Origin: Monodelphis domestica
Lineage: Eukaryota > Chordata > Mammalia > Didelphimorphia > Didelphidae
Direction of reading: 5' to 3'
Assembly: GCF_027887165.1 (NCBI RefSeq)
Contig: NC_077228.1
Location: forward strand, 181,514,025 to 181,578,024
Length of the DNA stretch: 64,000 nucleotides
Below are positions 54,042-64,000 of this stretch, piece after piece; positions within the stretch are counted from its first letter, which is position 1; every line of letters starts with the position of its first letter. Under the pieces are notes generated by a model that was not told the DNA's origin, searched no databases, and saw only the letters and a list, made by a program, of their open reading frames with translations. A program made the translations under genes and the position numbers.

Positions 54042-55408
54042 TCAATCTCTTCTACAAATCAATAAATACATCCCTGGCATCTTTAACACAGATCATATCT
54101 TCTGATTCTATCATGTATAAAACATGGTTTTCAGCACAGGTATGACTATTGTGTATAACTGATAAAAAAAAAAAAAAACAGTCCTGTCTTTGGGGAAGGA
54201 AAAGATCTGTGCAGAGATAAAGAATGCAGGGCACAAAGATTATAGGTACCACAATGATATAATTGGTACAAACAAAGGAGGTCTTTTATCTCTTCTCTAG
54301 TAAATGAGATCTCAGCATAACCAGGATGATTATGAAGGAATCCAAGAGGAAAAATTATTATGAGGACCAACTTCCCATTGTTAGTGATCATGAGGCTCTT
54401 CATGAAGAAGATACCTGTGCAGATTAGTCTCAGAATGTGAGGAATTTAACAGTAGAAGTTGTTCAGGATTTGGGGGTCATAGAGAGACAAAAGGAGCAGG
54501 AAGACCAATCTGGGCAATGAAGTAGAAAAAACCCTTGCCCAGGTGTTACCACCAGCCCCAAATACACTTAAGTGTTCATGATGGTGATAGAATAGAGATG
54601 TCAAGAAATGACAGCATAGAAGACAAGTGTCATTACTGAAAAGAAGACTGTAGGTGATAAGAGAAGAAAATTAGGGTCATGTCCTGGTAAATGATGATTT
54701 TGGACTCATAAATGTGGTTAGTCAACATGTTAGGAGCGTGATAGATAAAAAAGGCAAGGTCTAAAACAGCCAGATTCTAAAATAAGATACATATAGGTAT
54801 ATGGAGCCTGGAGTCAGAGGTCACTATGACCATAATGAGGCAGTTACTTCAAATGGTTATTAGGGAAACAATAAGATCAAAAACATAAAAGTCTGCAAGT
54901 TCTGAGTATAAAAATGGAGATTTGAACCCCAAATGTCAATCTCCAGAAGACCTTGGTACTTCACAGAATTCCCTATAATCTCACCTGAGTCCTCACCTGA
55001 GTGCAAGAACACAATTTGTATTTAAACTGGCTGTAATGCCTACTGAGCTCTCTTTTTCTGCTTCTAAGCATATGCGTCTCTCTACCTGGCAGGCAAGATA
55101 TAGTGAGTAGGTTGTGAATGGGCTAATGTGCCCTAGGCACGTGCTTTTCTTATTTTGAATTTCTTTATCCTTGATTTCTAATAATCTTTAATAGACCTCT
55201 AAAAATATAATACTATCAGTAGAGACTAAATTTAACTTTTACATGAGTCTATAAGAACCACGAGAGGTCAATTTTGCCACTCTCCTTGAGAGCAGTCTAT
55301 CTTTTGACTTCCTTTATATTCCCAATGCTTAGCTTGGTACTTGGCACATAGTAAGCACCAGTAAATGTTTATTGACTGACTGATCTCTAGTGAGATTTCT
55401 ATTTCTAT
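54042..55408 (-). pseudogene. Olfactory receptor pseudogene, OR4D-like, split
   Basis: Two parts align with the intact genes. The main body, 54042-about 54910, runs from the stop region (TTCAATCTCTTCTACAAATC) to TM1. The first codons are at 55386-55408, next to a preserved splice acceptor (minus strand TTTCTCTTCTAG at 55430). The former start codon is ATA. About 475 foreign bases, ending in an L2/L3 tail, separate the parts. The body has several frameshifts and stops and a 15-A run at about 54166-54180 inside the TM6-TM7 stretch. Frames at 54052-54403 show remnants such as TNNGKLVLI (intact: TNSGMLVLI). Not functional. Confidence 0.9.
55250..55385 (+). mobile_element. L2/L3-type 3' tail inside the receptor pseudogene
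   Basis: TTGAGAGCAGTCTATCTTTT, CTTGGTACTTGGCACATAGT, GTAAATGTTTATTGACTGAC. Its last base adjoins the receptor's first codons. Confidence 0.75.
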
Positions 55409-55689
55409 GGAGTCTTTCTAGCCAACACCTAGAAGAGAAATACCAGTAATGTTTTTTGTAGAAAATTACAAGTTTCTCCCTTAGTGTTTTGGGATTAGAA
55501 TTCAGTAGGTTGATAAAATGTATTGATCTGTCATTACTTAAGCCAAAATATCCTATACTAGAAGCAATTCCTTTTTAATTTTATTGTTTCCAAGTTTTGG
55601 GGGGACCTAGAAGTCATTGGTCGATGGTCCCTGAAGCCAATGGGTGGAATAGAAGGAGAAGATTGTCACTGACTGATGGAGTCACAGAT

Positions 55690-55865
55690 GTTCATAAGAT
55701 AATTTGATTTAGAATTAGAAAGGATCTTCAGAATAATATACTAACACTTCCTCATTTTGTAGATGAGAAAAGTGGCTTGCTCAATGATATGCAGATAGAA
55801 TATGTCAAAGCTGAAATCTGGTCCCAGCTCCTCTGATTCCAAGTACATTCCTGTTTCCTCTATAC
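55690..55865 (-). mobile_element. MIR- or CR1/L3-like, antisense
   Basis: GAATTAGAAAGGATCTTCAG, CCTCATTTTGTAGATGAGAA, GTGGCTTGCTCAATGATATG. Confidence 0.6.
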
Positions 55866-56114
55866 CAGGAGTTGGGTACAGAGTAGGAATCAGGAGTCCC
55901 AATTTCTAGCATAATCTCTCCTAAATTCTTTTGGGAAAATATCATAAATAAATTTTAAAAGAATAATTTCGATTACAATGAGTTTCATTGCCCAAGCATG
56001 ACAATTAGCTAAAGTTTTTCCCACAATCTCAATATATCCTCTATAAGATCCTCTCCAAAATTAGTATATACACTTTGATATATCCACATACACACATTCA
56101 TATACCCTCATACA

Positions 56115-56385
56115 CACAGTAGTAGAAGAATCTTTGAATTTGGAAAATAGATATCTGTAGTGGTCCTAGCTTCTTAGCTTTGCTTTTAACTTAGTAAAAT
56201 CACTCCCCTTCTCTGGGTTGAAATTTCTTCATTTATAAATTGAAAGGGCTAAATTATGCTATCGGGAAAGAACAGCCTACTTGGTGTCAGAGCATCTAAA
56301 TTCAGTTCCAGGGTTTGCAACTTACTAGCTCTGTGACCTTAAAAAAGACAATCAATCTCTATGAGTTTCAGCTTCCTTTCTAATT
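56115..56385 (+). mobile_element. Two adjacent MIR-like SINE fragments
   Basis: First (about 56115-56255): GAATTTGGAAAATAGATATC, CACTCCCCTTCTCTGGGTTG. Second (about 56260-56385): GTGTCAGAGCATCTAAATTC, CTTACTAGCTCTGTGACCTT. Confidence 0.6.
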
Positions 56386-56435
56386 CCTGTGTTTGGTCAC
56401 TGAAAGAATGGTTTTCATATGCAAAACTTGTGGAA

Positions 56436-56885
56436 GAGGCATGTATGCAAAGGACAGAAGCTGGAGATGGATCATCTGTCAATCAAAGGAAGATTCCATT
56501 TGGAATGTGACTGGGAAACAGTTGGAGGCAAGAGTCAACTGCTTGACTGGATGTGAAGTCTTTGGATTTTCTAGCTGACTGAAGGAAGAAGCTGGGTTTG
56601 TCTCTGGGACTTGGGATAATCAAGTTGGAGGTGACCTGGCTGATTTTGAAGGCAGAAGAAGAAGAACAATAATCCTTATATCGCTATCTGACTGGCTCTG
56701 TTTCATGCTAGTGACTGAATTGCCATTTCTCTCAATATCCTCCAACCTAACACTCACTATAGATAATAGGGATATCCCACCCCTCTTACCTTATCCTCTA
56801 CCCTTATCCTGTCTTCCCCAAATAAACCCCTTGTTTGACAAAGAAGATTAAGAACTATTTCACTGAAACCTCACAACTTACACTG
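56436..56885 (+). mobile_element. Possible solo LTR (fossil)
   Basis: About 450 bases that the other units lack, with CCCCAAATAAACCCCTTGTT as a poly(A)-signal-like part and a CTCACAACTTACA end. Bounds are approximate and no target duplication was identified. A retroviral LTR origin is a guess from these end features. Confidence 0.25.
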
Positions 56886-57599
56886 AGTGACTTGAGGGAG
56901 ACTGAAGAAGGGGGGAGGGGAGGATGAAAGGCTTCTGAAGAGGGAGAAAAACGGGAGGCATAAAGGGAGGAGGGTAGGCAAAAGAAGATAACTACCAGAT
57001 CCATTAGTTATCTAGTATACCATCAGAATATACCCTCCAGATATCATCTATTACAAACTGAGAGAGGGGAAAAAAGAAAAAAGAAGCCACAATAGATTAA
57101 TAGATATGAAAAAGCGGAAGAAAAGGAAGACAAAGAAGAAGGCTATGAGAAAGGCAGAGGAGGCATTGTGGTTATATGATTATATGGGAATTTTATATGA
57201 ATTAGATATCTGCAAATTATACACATCTTTATTTGAAGGAAATGCACTCCATGTATGTATGTGATCTGCATTGATGACTTGAATGTGATCTGCATTAATG
57301 AACAGACATGGATGGGTCATGATTTGCCCAGATAAAAGGAGCACTGGCCTCAATGAGAATGCAGATGCCCTGAAATACTAGGAATTACTACCATGGGAGA
57401 GCCATTTTAAACTGAATTGGGGCCCTTAAAAATCTCATAAAACCTTCTGAAAGCTGCTCTCTCTTATTTGTACAGCCACATATTCTCATACAAATACAAG
57501 TGCAGTGGAAAGATCCTTGAATAGAGTCTCTCTGGGTGTCAATTTCCTCATCTTTTGAGATTAGATTATGTTCAATGTTCTTTTCATATCTATTATTCT

Positions 57600-57730
57600 A
57601 TAATTCAATTCAATTCAGCAAACATGTTTGAGCCCTTAATATGTGCTAGGAACTGTGGAGGATGCAAATATAAATAAGATCAAGTCTGTTCTCTTCTCAA
57701 GGAGTCTGAAGTTTCACTGTATTATTACTC
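57600..57730 (-). mobile_element. L2/L3-type 3' end, antisense
   Basis: CAAACATGTTTGAGCCCTTA, ATGTGCTAGGAACTGTGGAG and TTCTCAAGGAGTCTGAAG. Confidence 0.65.
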
Positions 57731-59514
57731 AATGTCCTCTCCTAATGCTCACATGTGCACATGCACACATGTGCACACACACACACAAGTTGGCACTGGA
57801 TACAAAATGGATTTGGTCAGTATGAAGGCCATACATATCCTTTAGTTGCTACCAAATTGACCTGTCTTAGACAAGACTCCTGGAAAGATTACTTAGTAAG
57901 TAATTGAGACAAATGTTATGTGTGTGCTAAAATCTTAGGCTGAGTGGAAAGAGGCAAGAAAGAATAAGAATTCTTCAATATGCAAACTGGCAGATTAATT
58001 GTCATATGCGTGGTCTGAAAAAATCCTAGGATGGACATGAATAGGAATAAAAATGTGATTCCAAATACAAGAAAGCAGAATTAAGAGAAAGGGGGAAAGG
58101 ATAGAGAAAAATATCTAAAAATTGACAAAAAAAGAAAAGAAAAAGGTAAAATAAGAAAAGAGGAAGAGAGGAAAAGAAAGTCACATAGATATGGAGAGGA
58201 AGTAGAAGAAAATGAAGACAGTGAAGGACTGAGATAAAGACAGAGGAAAATGAATTGTGTGAATTTTATGTCTTAATTAGTGTGCCTCTTAATATAAGGG
58301 AAATATACTCCATGGATGCATGTTATTGATATACTTCCATCTTTTTACATACCATCTTACCTCCATTGCATAAATCTGGTTCTGTATTTGGTCACTGAAA
58401 AGCTCAAATTCTATGTGCAATAGGATTTAGCTGCTCCCAAAAGACTATATCAACCATTGATCACCTCTGACCTTCATTCTCACTTTCATTAAAGTCACTA
58501 AATCCCTCAGGGTACACACATCAGCTCTCTATACCTCCTGAAGGTGCTATCTTGTGTCACCTTCCCAGTGGAGACTTGTCATATGGTATGGGTACAATCT
58601 CAGGGGTCCTCATGTACCTTCTACTCTAAATGAGAGAGAAGGTATTTGTGGCCTTAATTTTGTTCAGGCACACTGTAGCTTTACAAATCTCCCTGATCTT
58701 TTCTCAGAACTCATAAACACATAGGTATGGTCCAAACGTTCAGAGGGTAATCACAAAAGGAAATAAGATTGGTTCTAACGTAGGAAATAGAACTGAGGGT
58801 GCTGTCACTGACTCAAGGAACAATAAGAGTTATTGAAACATACCTGAATTATTGCACCAGACATGCATATAATCTTTGAGATTTCTGTTGTAGAACAAAC
58901 CCCACCAGGGATATTAAAAATTGTAAGACTTCTCGGGGTGTAGGACTAGAGGACTACACAAGAAGAGTCTCTCAGAATAAGACAAACTTCAAAAGAAGTC
59001 AGAAAAATCATTCTCCAGGCTTAAAAAAAAATTTTTAAGAGAGTCAGTACCATGGATAGCGCCAACCCTATTGGATCGCTTAAGAGTGAAACTTTTAAGT
59101 CAAATGACTAGGAGCAAGGAGGAGAGGAAAGAACTTCTGGTTGTCTGCACAAAGCCAGTTGATTGATGGCTGCTTTCTTACACTGAAATGACTGTAGTAT
59201 TGTACTGTTGCTTTGTCATTAGGTTGAGTCAACTTCTTGACTTGAACATTCTAGGACAAGGAGAAGTCATTAATACTTCTCCTACATCTACTTTTACTCA
59301 CAAGTAAATCCAGACTAATCTGAAGGCATGATTAAGAGGTTCAAAGTCTCCAAAATCTTCCTCTTTGTCCTGTCATAGTGCCTGAAATGCACATCGTTGG
59401 GGTCTTTTCTTCATCACCAAATCTATGAAGGTTTTGTTAAAATGTATAAGGAATCTGGATGGATATGGATATTTTTAGTACTCTATTATCAAATGAGTAC
59501 AAGATAGGCAATGT

Positions 59515-59710
59515 GGTAACATAGAAAGTATGTTAGATGTGAAATTTTATTATATGAGTTCTAATTTGGTTTCTACTTACTTTCAGGTTGTGTGATTTGG
59601 GACAAGTTACTTCATTTATTTAAGACTTCTTACTCATATGTAAAGTGGGGATAATAATTCTCATATTATGTAATTCAGAGTATTATTGTGAACCACAAAT
59701 GAAATGGGAT
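59515..59710 (+). mobile_element. MIR/CORE-SINE
   Basis: TTGTGTGATTTGGGACAAGT, TATGTAAAGTGGGGATAATA. Confidence 0.6.
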
Positions 59711-59759
59711 AAGGGAAGGGATAGGACTTGGACCATTCAGCACCTGGATTTCATAGTTA

Positions 59760-59975
59760 TATTATTTGTCCTTCATTTTCAAAGAGGATTGTTGCCATCA
59801 TGAGGTGATGTTTTTGAATTGTGCATGAATTGGATTTAAGTGAGGCAGAATTCCACAAAGTCATCAGCTCACTCCCTCTTCTAGAGTCACAGAAGTAGAA
59901 TGGCAAGACAAGAATTGGTACAACTGGTGCAGGAGAAGGATGCAATGGATGACCTTGGCATCTAAGATCATGTGG
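59760..59975 (+). repeat. Unnamed interspersed repeat, copy 4
   Basis: TGTCCTTCATTTTCAAAGAG, TGCATGAATTGGATTTAAGT, AAAGTCATCAGCTCACTCCC, GATGCAATGGATGACCTTGG. Close to copy 3. Confidence 0.65.
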
Positions 59976-60344
59976 ATGACCATTAGTCCAGGACAGGGGG
60001 AATTCAGGAGTTTCATATCTTCCTGGGGGACCACTTCCTTGCTCATCCAGTGAGACTCAGCCTGGACCTCACATTCACACACAGGCTGGACATTCAGAAG
60101 GAATTAGTAATGGTTAGATTTGGAAATCAGACTCATAAGGAGTGGAAGTGAGTATACCTGGAAGGAAGATTATTTAAAAGTTACTCTTTGCATTAGACAC
60201 TAACACAAACACATATGCCCACAAATACACAGGAAGGGAGAGAGAGAGATGGAATTTTATTTAACACTCAAAGCCCCAGGGCAAGATCCATCCCCTTTAC
60301 AAGGACACTGAACCAGGAGAAGATGGAAGATATGTTACTTAAGT

Positions 60345-60560
60345 CAGTCAGTCAATATGAATTTATTAAATAATTCCTTTGTGCCAGGAACTGTGCTAAA
60401 CACTGAGAATACAGATACAAACAAAAAGAAAGCCAATCCCTGCCTTCAAGGGGCTTACATTCTAATAAGGAAAAAGGTGACCTATTAAAAGAAACTGAAA
60501 AAAGTGACAGGAAAGAAAGTTAGAGAGTGGGACTGATGGAGAAGTCCAGAAGAGTACAAC
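60345..60560 (-). mobile_element. L2/L3-type 3' end, antisense
   Basis: TGTGCCAGGAACTGTGCTAA, CAATCCCTGCCTTCAAGGGG, CTTACATTCTAATAAGGAAA. Confidence 0.75.
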
Positions 60561-61018
60561 TTAATGGGAAATGTGGACCTCAGACTCACTGTTTCCTCTT
60601 TATGATGTTACCTCCCAGTATAATCAACTATCTACATATTTTATGAATCTATTACACATGGTTTTGTCATTTGTTCTATAAGTACTTTGATATCTCCACA
60701 TCTTTTATCATTTATATGAATCTTATACTTAGAATCATTGTCATTCCCAAGATGCTGAAGTATTCTTTCTCATTTCTCTCACCAGTGGGTCCATCTGTCC
60801 TGGACTCAGACCCATAGTTCAAACTAGGTTCAGTCCTAAGACAACCAGACCTTTAAAGAAAGAGGGTTAGACTCCCTTTTCTCACACTTTTCAGTTTGTT
60901 AAATCCCATACCATCACTCTGTGGATAAATAATTTAAAGTTTAAGTTTTTACTCTTGCCTATGACATTCCTGCCCCCCCTCCAAAAAGAGTAGAAAAGTT
61001 GTTCAATCAAATCTTACT
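60561..61018. other. No recognisable feature
   Basis: Nothing recognised on either strand. Confidence 0.35.
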
Positions 61019-61019
61019 C

Positions 61020-61098
61020 TCTATATGAGGCCAGATTTGAACTCATGAAGATGAGTTCCTGATTCTAAGCCCTGTGCTCTATCCTCTATGTGGCACCT
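61020..61098 (-). mobile_element. SINE 5' fragment
   Basis: GAGGCCAGATTTGAACTCAT to the worn head CCTCTATGTGGCACCTAAG. Confidence 0.65.
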
Positions 61099-61099
61099 A

Positions 61100-61608
61100 A
61101 GAGCACAAGGAGAAAGATATAGTTCTCAGTATATAATATGAATCAAGTATGGGATAGATCTTTATTTTCTTCACACAAAAAAGAAAATTTTACTGAATAA
61201 TCAGAAAAACAAAATTAAAACAAGATTCAGTAAACTAACTTATAATCAGTGTTACAATCTACTGGAACTTAACCCTCATGAGTATATAATATAGTTTGCA
61301 GGACACCTAATTAGGCACTTGACACTTCACTTTAGTTTTAGGCTATCCAAATAACTATTGGTACATGTATACTGGTATAATGAGGCAGGCTTGGACCAAT
61401 TCTCTTGTCAGTGAGCATCTTCTCAAGAGCAATAGCTCAGTTGTCACCACTTGACCTCTACCTACAGGATTCAGGACCAAAATTCACAAGCACATCTTCA
61501 AAACTAGATCTGTAGATTCATAGATTTTTGAGATAAATACTCATTCATCTAAAATCAGGAATAAAAAAAGAAAAGATTAATTCAACCTCTTTTCCATCAA
61601 AATAAGAA
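61100..61608. other. No recognisable feature
   Basis: AT-rich; nothing recognised. Confidence 0.35.
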
Positions 61609-61611
61609 GAA

Positions 61612-61795
61612 TTCAGGTGTCTGGAGCCCTGGGCTATAGTCCTGGCTCTGCCACTAATGAGTTGTGTGAATCTGGTCAGGCAAGTTGCTTATTCTTTCTT
61701 GGTCTCAATTTCCTCCTCTGTAAAATGAGGGGGTTGGATAAGATGACCTGTAAGATCCCATTCCACTTGATTTCTGGGTTTCTAATTCTTCTGTG
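61612..61795 (+). mobile_element. MIR-like SINE with CR1-like end
   Basis: TAGTCCTGGCTCTGCCACTA, ATTTCCTCCTCTGTAAAATG and GGATAAGATGACCTGTAAGA. Confidence 0.7.
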
Positions 61796-61799
61796 TCTA

Positions 61800-62268
61800 C
61801 AGAATCTTGGCTTCAGAAGAGGAATAGAGAATGCAGGCAGAAGGCAGTGATAGAATCTTACATATCGATAGACTTGGGGTCTACTTGGCATTGCAACAGC
61901 TTGAGATGCAGCTCAGCAACAGAAAAATGGACCCACTGTCCTCTTTCCCTGAGCAATTTGTCTTGTCTGCAAGCACATTTACAGATAACACTGTGATGTA
62001 GCCTTTGAAAGGGCAAACACCAATAGCAAGATTGCTACAGCTTGAAAAAATTGGTGCTATTTCTATATCATAAAAAAACCACTTACTAAGCATCCAGAGC
62101 TATCTGAGGGGCAAACGGAAAAGCGACAAGAAGTGAAAATTAGGCCAGATGGTTACAGATGAGTGGGAAGAAATAGCATGATTGCGTTGGAACGATATTA
62201 GAAAAGTCAGACCAGGAAGGAGATTCAGCCAGCTCCAGAGACAGGAAAAGTAACCATTTTTCTTTCAT
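61800..62268. other. No recognisable feature
   Basis: Nothing recognised up to the mariner MITE. Confidence 0.35.
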
Positions 62269-62273
62269 TCATA

Positions 62274-62349
62274 CAAGGTGTCCCAAACGTCCTCGTGTAG
62301 TTTTAAACTTTAATAGCTTAAACTGCACTATGACTTTTGGGACACCCTG
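62274..62349. mobile_element. Tiny mariner-type MITE
   Basis: Seventy-six bases with inverted ends CAAGGTGTCCCAAACGTC and GACTTTTGGGACACCCTG, flanked by TA on each side (62272-62273, 62350-62351), the Tc1/mariner target duplication. The interior is an imperfect palindrome (AGTTTTAAACTTTAATAGCT then TAAACTGCAC). No coding capacity. Confidence 0.88.
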
Positions 62350-62553
62350 TATTAGGCTCAATGGAAGAGACAGAGGAAAATCTGCCACACAGACAGGAGT
62401 AGAAAAATAATTTTTTAAAAAAGGAATTAAGATATACCAAACATGTCAACTAGTTACTGAAGTCTAGTTGAAATGGACATTTGGGAAAGCAAAACAGAAT
62501 AGAAAAGAAATAGATAAGCAGCATCTGAAACAAAGATAATTATAAAGAAGTAC

Positions 62554-62731
62554 TGGAGGCAGCTGGGTAGCTCAGTGGATTGAGAACCAGCCCTAGAGAC
62601 AGGACATCCTAGGTTCAAATCTGGCCTCAGACACTTCACTTGACCCCCATTGCCTAGCCCTTACCACTCTTCTGCCTTGGAGCCAATACACAGTATTGAC
62701 TCCAAGATGGAAGGTAAGGGTTAAAAAAAAA
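62554..62731 (+). mobile_element. tRNA-derived SINE type 1, internally shortened
   Basis: CTGGAGGCAGCTGGGTAGCT to GGTAAGGGTTAAAAAAAA with a perfect 10-base duplication AAAGAAGTAC (62544-62553, 62732-62741). It lacks about 25 bases of the usual CAGCTGTGTGACCCTGGGC region, the body going from CAGACACTTC straight to ACTTGACCCC. Confidence 0.92.
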
Positions 62732-62792
62732 AAAGAAGTACCAAATTTATAACTTGTACCAAGGGCACTTAAGGAAGTGGTTTCCTTTGTTC

Positions 62793-63030
62793 TGGTGGTG
62801 CAGTGGAGAGAGTAGTGTCTGGAGTCAGAAAGCTACTTTTCCTGAATTCAAATCTAGCTTCAGACACTTCCTAGTTGGGTAACCTTGAGCAAGTCATTTA
62901 ACCTTGTTTACCTCAATTCCTTACATGTAAAATGAGCTGGAGAAGGAAATGGCAAACCACTCTAGTATCTTTGCCAAGAATATCCCTAATGGGGTGACAA
63001 AGAGATGGACTTGACTGAAAAATGACTAGT
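62793..63030 (+). mobile_element. tRNA-derived SINE type 2
   Basis: GGTGGTGCAGTGGAGAGAGT, AAATGAGCTGGAGAAGGAAA, GACAAAGAGATGGACTTGAC. Confidence 0.9.
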
Positions 63031-63124
63031 TAAGATTTGGGTTAGAATTAGCGTTAGTTTGATGTATCTGATTACATTATTTTGGAGGATAAGGAACTCT
63101 GAGGTTCAATGACCCATTTGTTAT

Positions 63125-64000
63125 TTAGAAGCTTAGAGTAGTCAAAGGATATGAATAGGCAATTTTCAGATGAAGAAATAAAAGCTTTCAATAATCATAT
63201 GAAAAAATGCTCTAAATCCCTCTTGATAAATGAAATGCAAATTAAAACAATCCTGAGGTACCACTTCATACCTATCAGATTGGCCAATATGACAGTAAAG
63301 GAAAATGATAAACATGGAGGGAGTATGGCAAAATTGGGGACAGTAATGCATTTCTGGTGGCTTTGAGTAATGATCCAACCATTAGGGGGAGAGGGGCAAT
63401 TTGGAATTATGCCCAAAGGCTTATAAAAGAATGTGTACCTTTTGATCCAGTAATACCACTATATAAAAAGATTTTTAAAGTGGGAAAGGACCTACTTGTT
63501 CAAAAATATTTATAGTTGATCTTTTTGTGGTAGCAAAGAATTGGAAACTAAAGGGATATTCCCCATTTGGGGAATGGCTAAACAAATTGTGCTATATGAT
63601 AGTGATGGAATACTATTGTGCTCTAAGAAATGATGAACTGGAGGAATTCCATGTGGAATTCCATGTGAACTGGAATGACCTCCAGAGTGAGAGGAGCAGA
63701 ACCAGAAGAGCATTATACACAGTAACAACAATATTGTGGAACGATCAAATGTGATAGACTTTGTTACTGACAGCAATACAATGATCCAGGACAATTCTGA
63801 GAGATTTATGACAAAGAATGCTGTCCACCTCCAGAGAAAACTTCTGGAGTAGGAATGCAGATGAACACATGATTTTCACTTGTTTATTTGGGCATATATT
63901 TGGGAGTTGGGGTTTTATAAGATTACTCACTTACAAAAAAAAGAGATTATTCACTTACAAAAATGAATAATATGAAAATATGTTTGAGTAATAAGACATG
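63125..64000 (+). mobile_element. L1 LINE, ORF2 C-terminus and 3' end (runs off window)
   Basis: The frame from 63151 reads MNRQFSDEEIKAFNNHMKKC..EMQIKTILRYH, matching the L1 ORF2 C-terminal region, followed by the YYCALRNDELEEF frame from 63527 and a 3' UTR. It has frameshifts and a tandem 12-base duplication of GAATTCCATGTG at about 63645. 5'-truncated; inactive. Confidence 0.88.

Larger units (their letters stand above)
56386..59340 (-). promoter_or_regulatory. OR-unit upstream block, unit 4 (belongs to pseudogene)
   Basis: Homologue of the other upstream blocks: GTTTGGTCACTGAAAGAATG (56390), GA-rich runs (57060-57170 and 58075-58240), AATCTGGTTCTGTATTTGGT (58372), CTCAAGGAACAATAAGAGTT + ATTGAAAC (58813) and GAGTCAGTACCATGGATAGC (59041). 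Parts occur two or three times, pointing to local duplication. An LTR-like stretch and an L2/L3 piece interrupt it. Confidence 0.5.

Overview
The window looks like nuclear DNA of a marsupial (opossum-like). This rests on the repeats: two abundant tRNA-derived SINE types with marsupial-style sequence, many L2/L3/CR1-clade LINE pieces, a marsupial-style L1 3' end, CORE-SINE/MIR copies and non-autonomous hAT and mariner elements. The species call is inference from recalled consensus sequences; no search was run. There is no bacterial or viral gene content and no CRISPR array. Nearly all open frames are chance or lie inside repeats.

The real genes are olfactory receptors on the minus strand. Two are intact single-coding-exon receptors of the OR4D1/OR4D2 type (20756-21691 and 31733-32683). 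Each has a 3' splice acceptor 18 bases upstream of its ATG, as expected for receptors with untranslated 5' exons. A third copy (54042-55408) is a pseudogene split by an insertion, and a short receptor fragment lies just downstream of the first gene (20405-20600).

Layout: 1-20 kb is repeat-rich DNA (hAT element, L1, L2/L3, CR1, SINEs, long GA, CT, GATA and AC microsatellites). From 20 to 59.4 kb runs a tandem array of about 11.5-kb units. Each unit has a receptor exon (left) and a homologous upstream non-coding block to its right, at 23.1-25.1, 33.9-36.6, 46.8-48.7 and 56.4-59.3 kb. The third unit keeps only the upstream block; its coding exon seems to be gone. The two intact genes share a 215-base tract with one mismatch, while 105 bases on each side differ at 14 positions, which is the mark of gene conversion. 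From 59.4 kb to the end the window is again repeats, including a tiny mariner MITE and an L1 3' end that runs off the window.

I found no new biochemical system. The points most worth a second look are the conversion tract, the coding-exon-less unit with a retained upstream block, the short motifs shared by the upstream blocks (possible receptor promoters), and several nested or little-known repeats.
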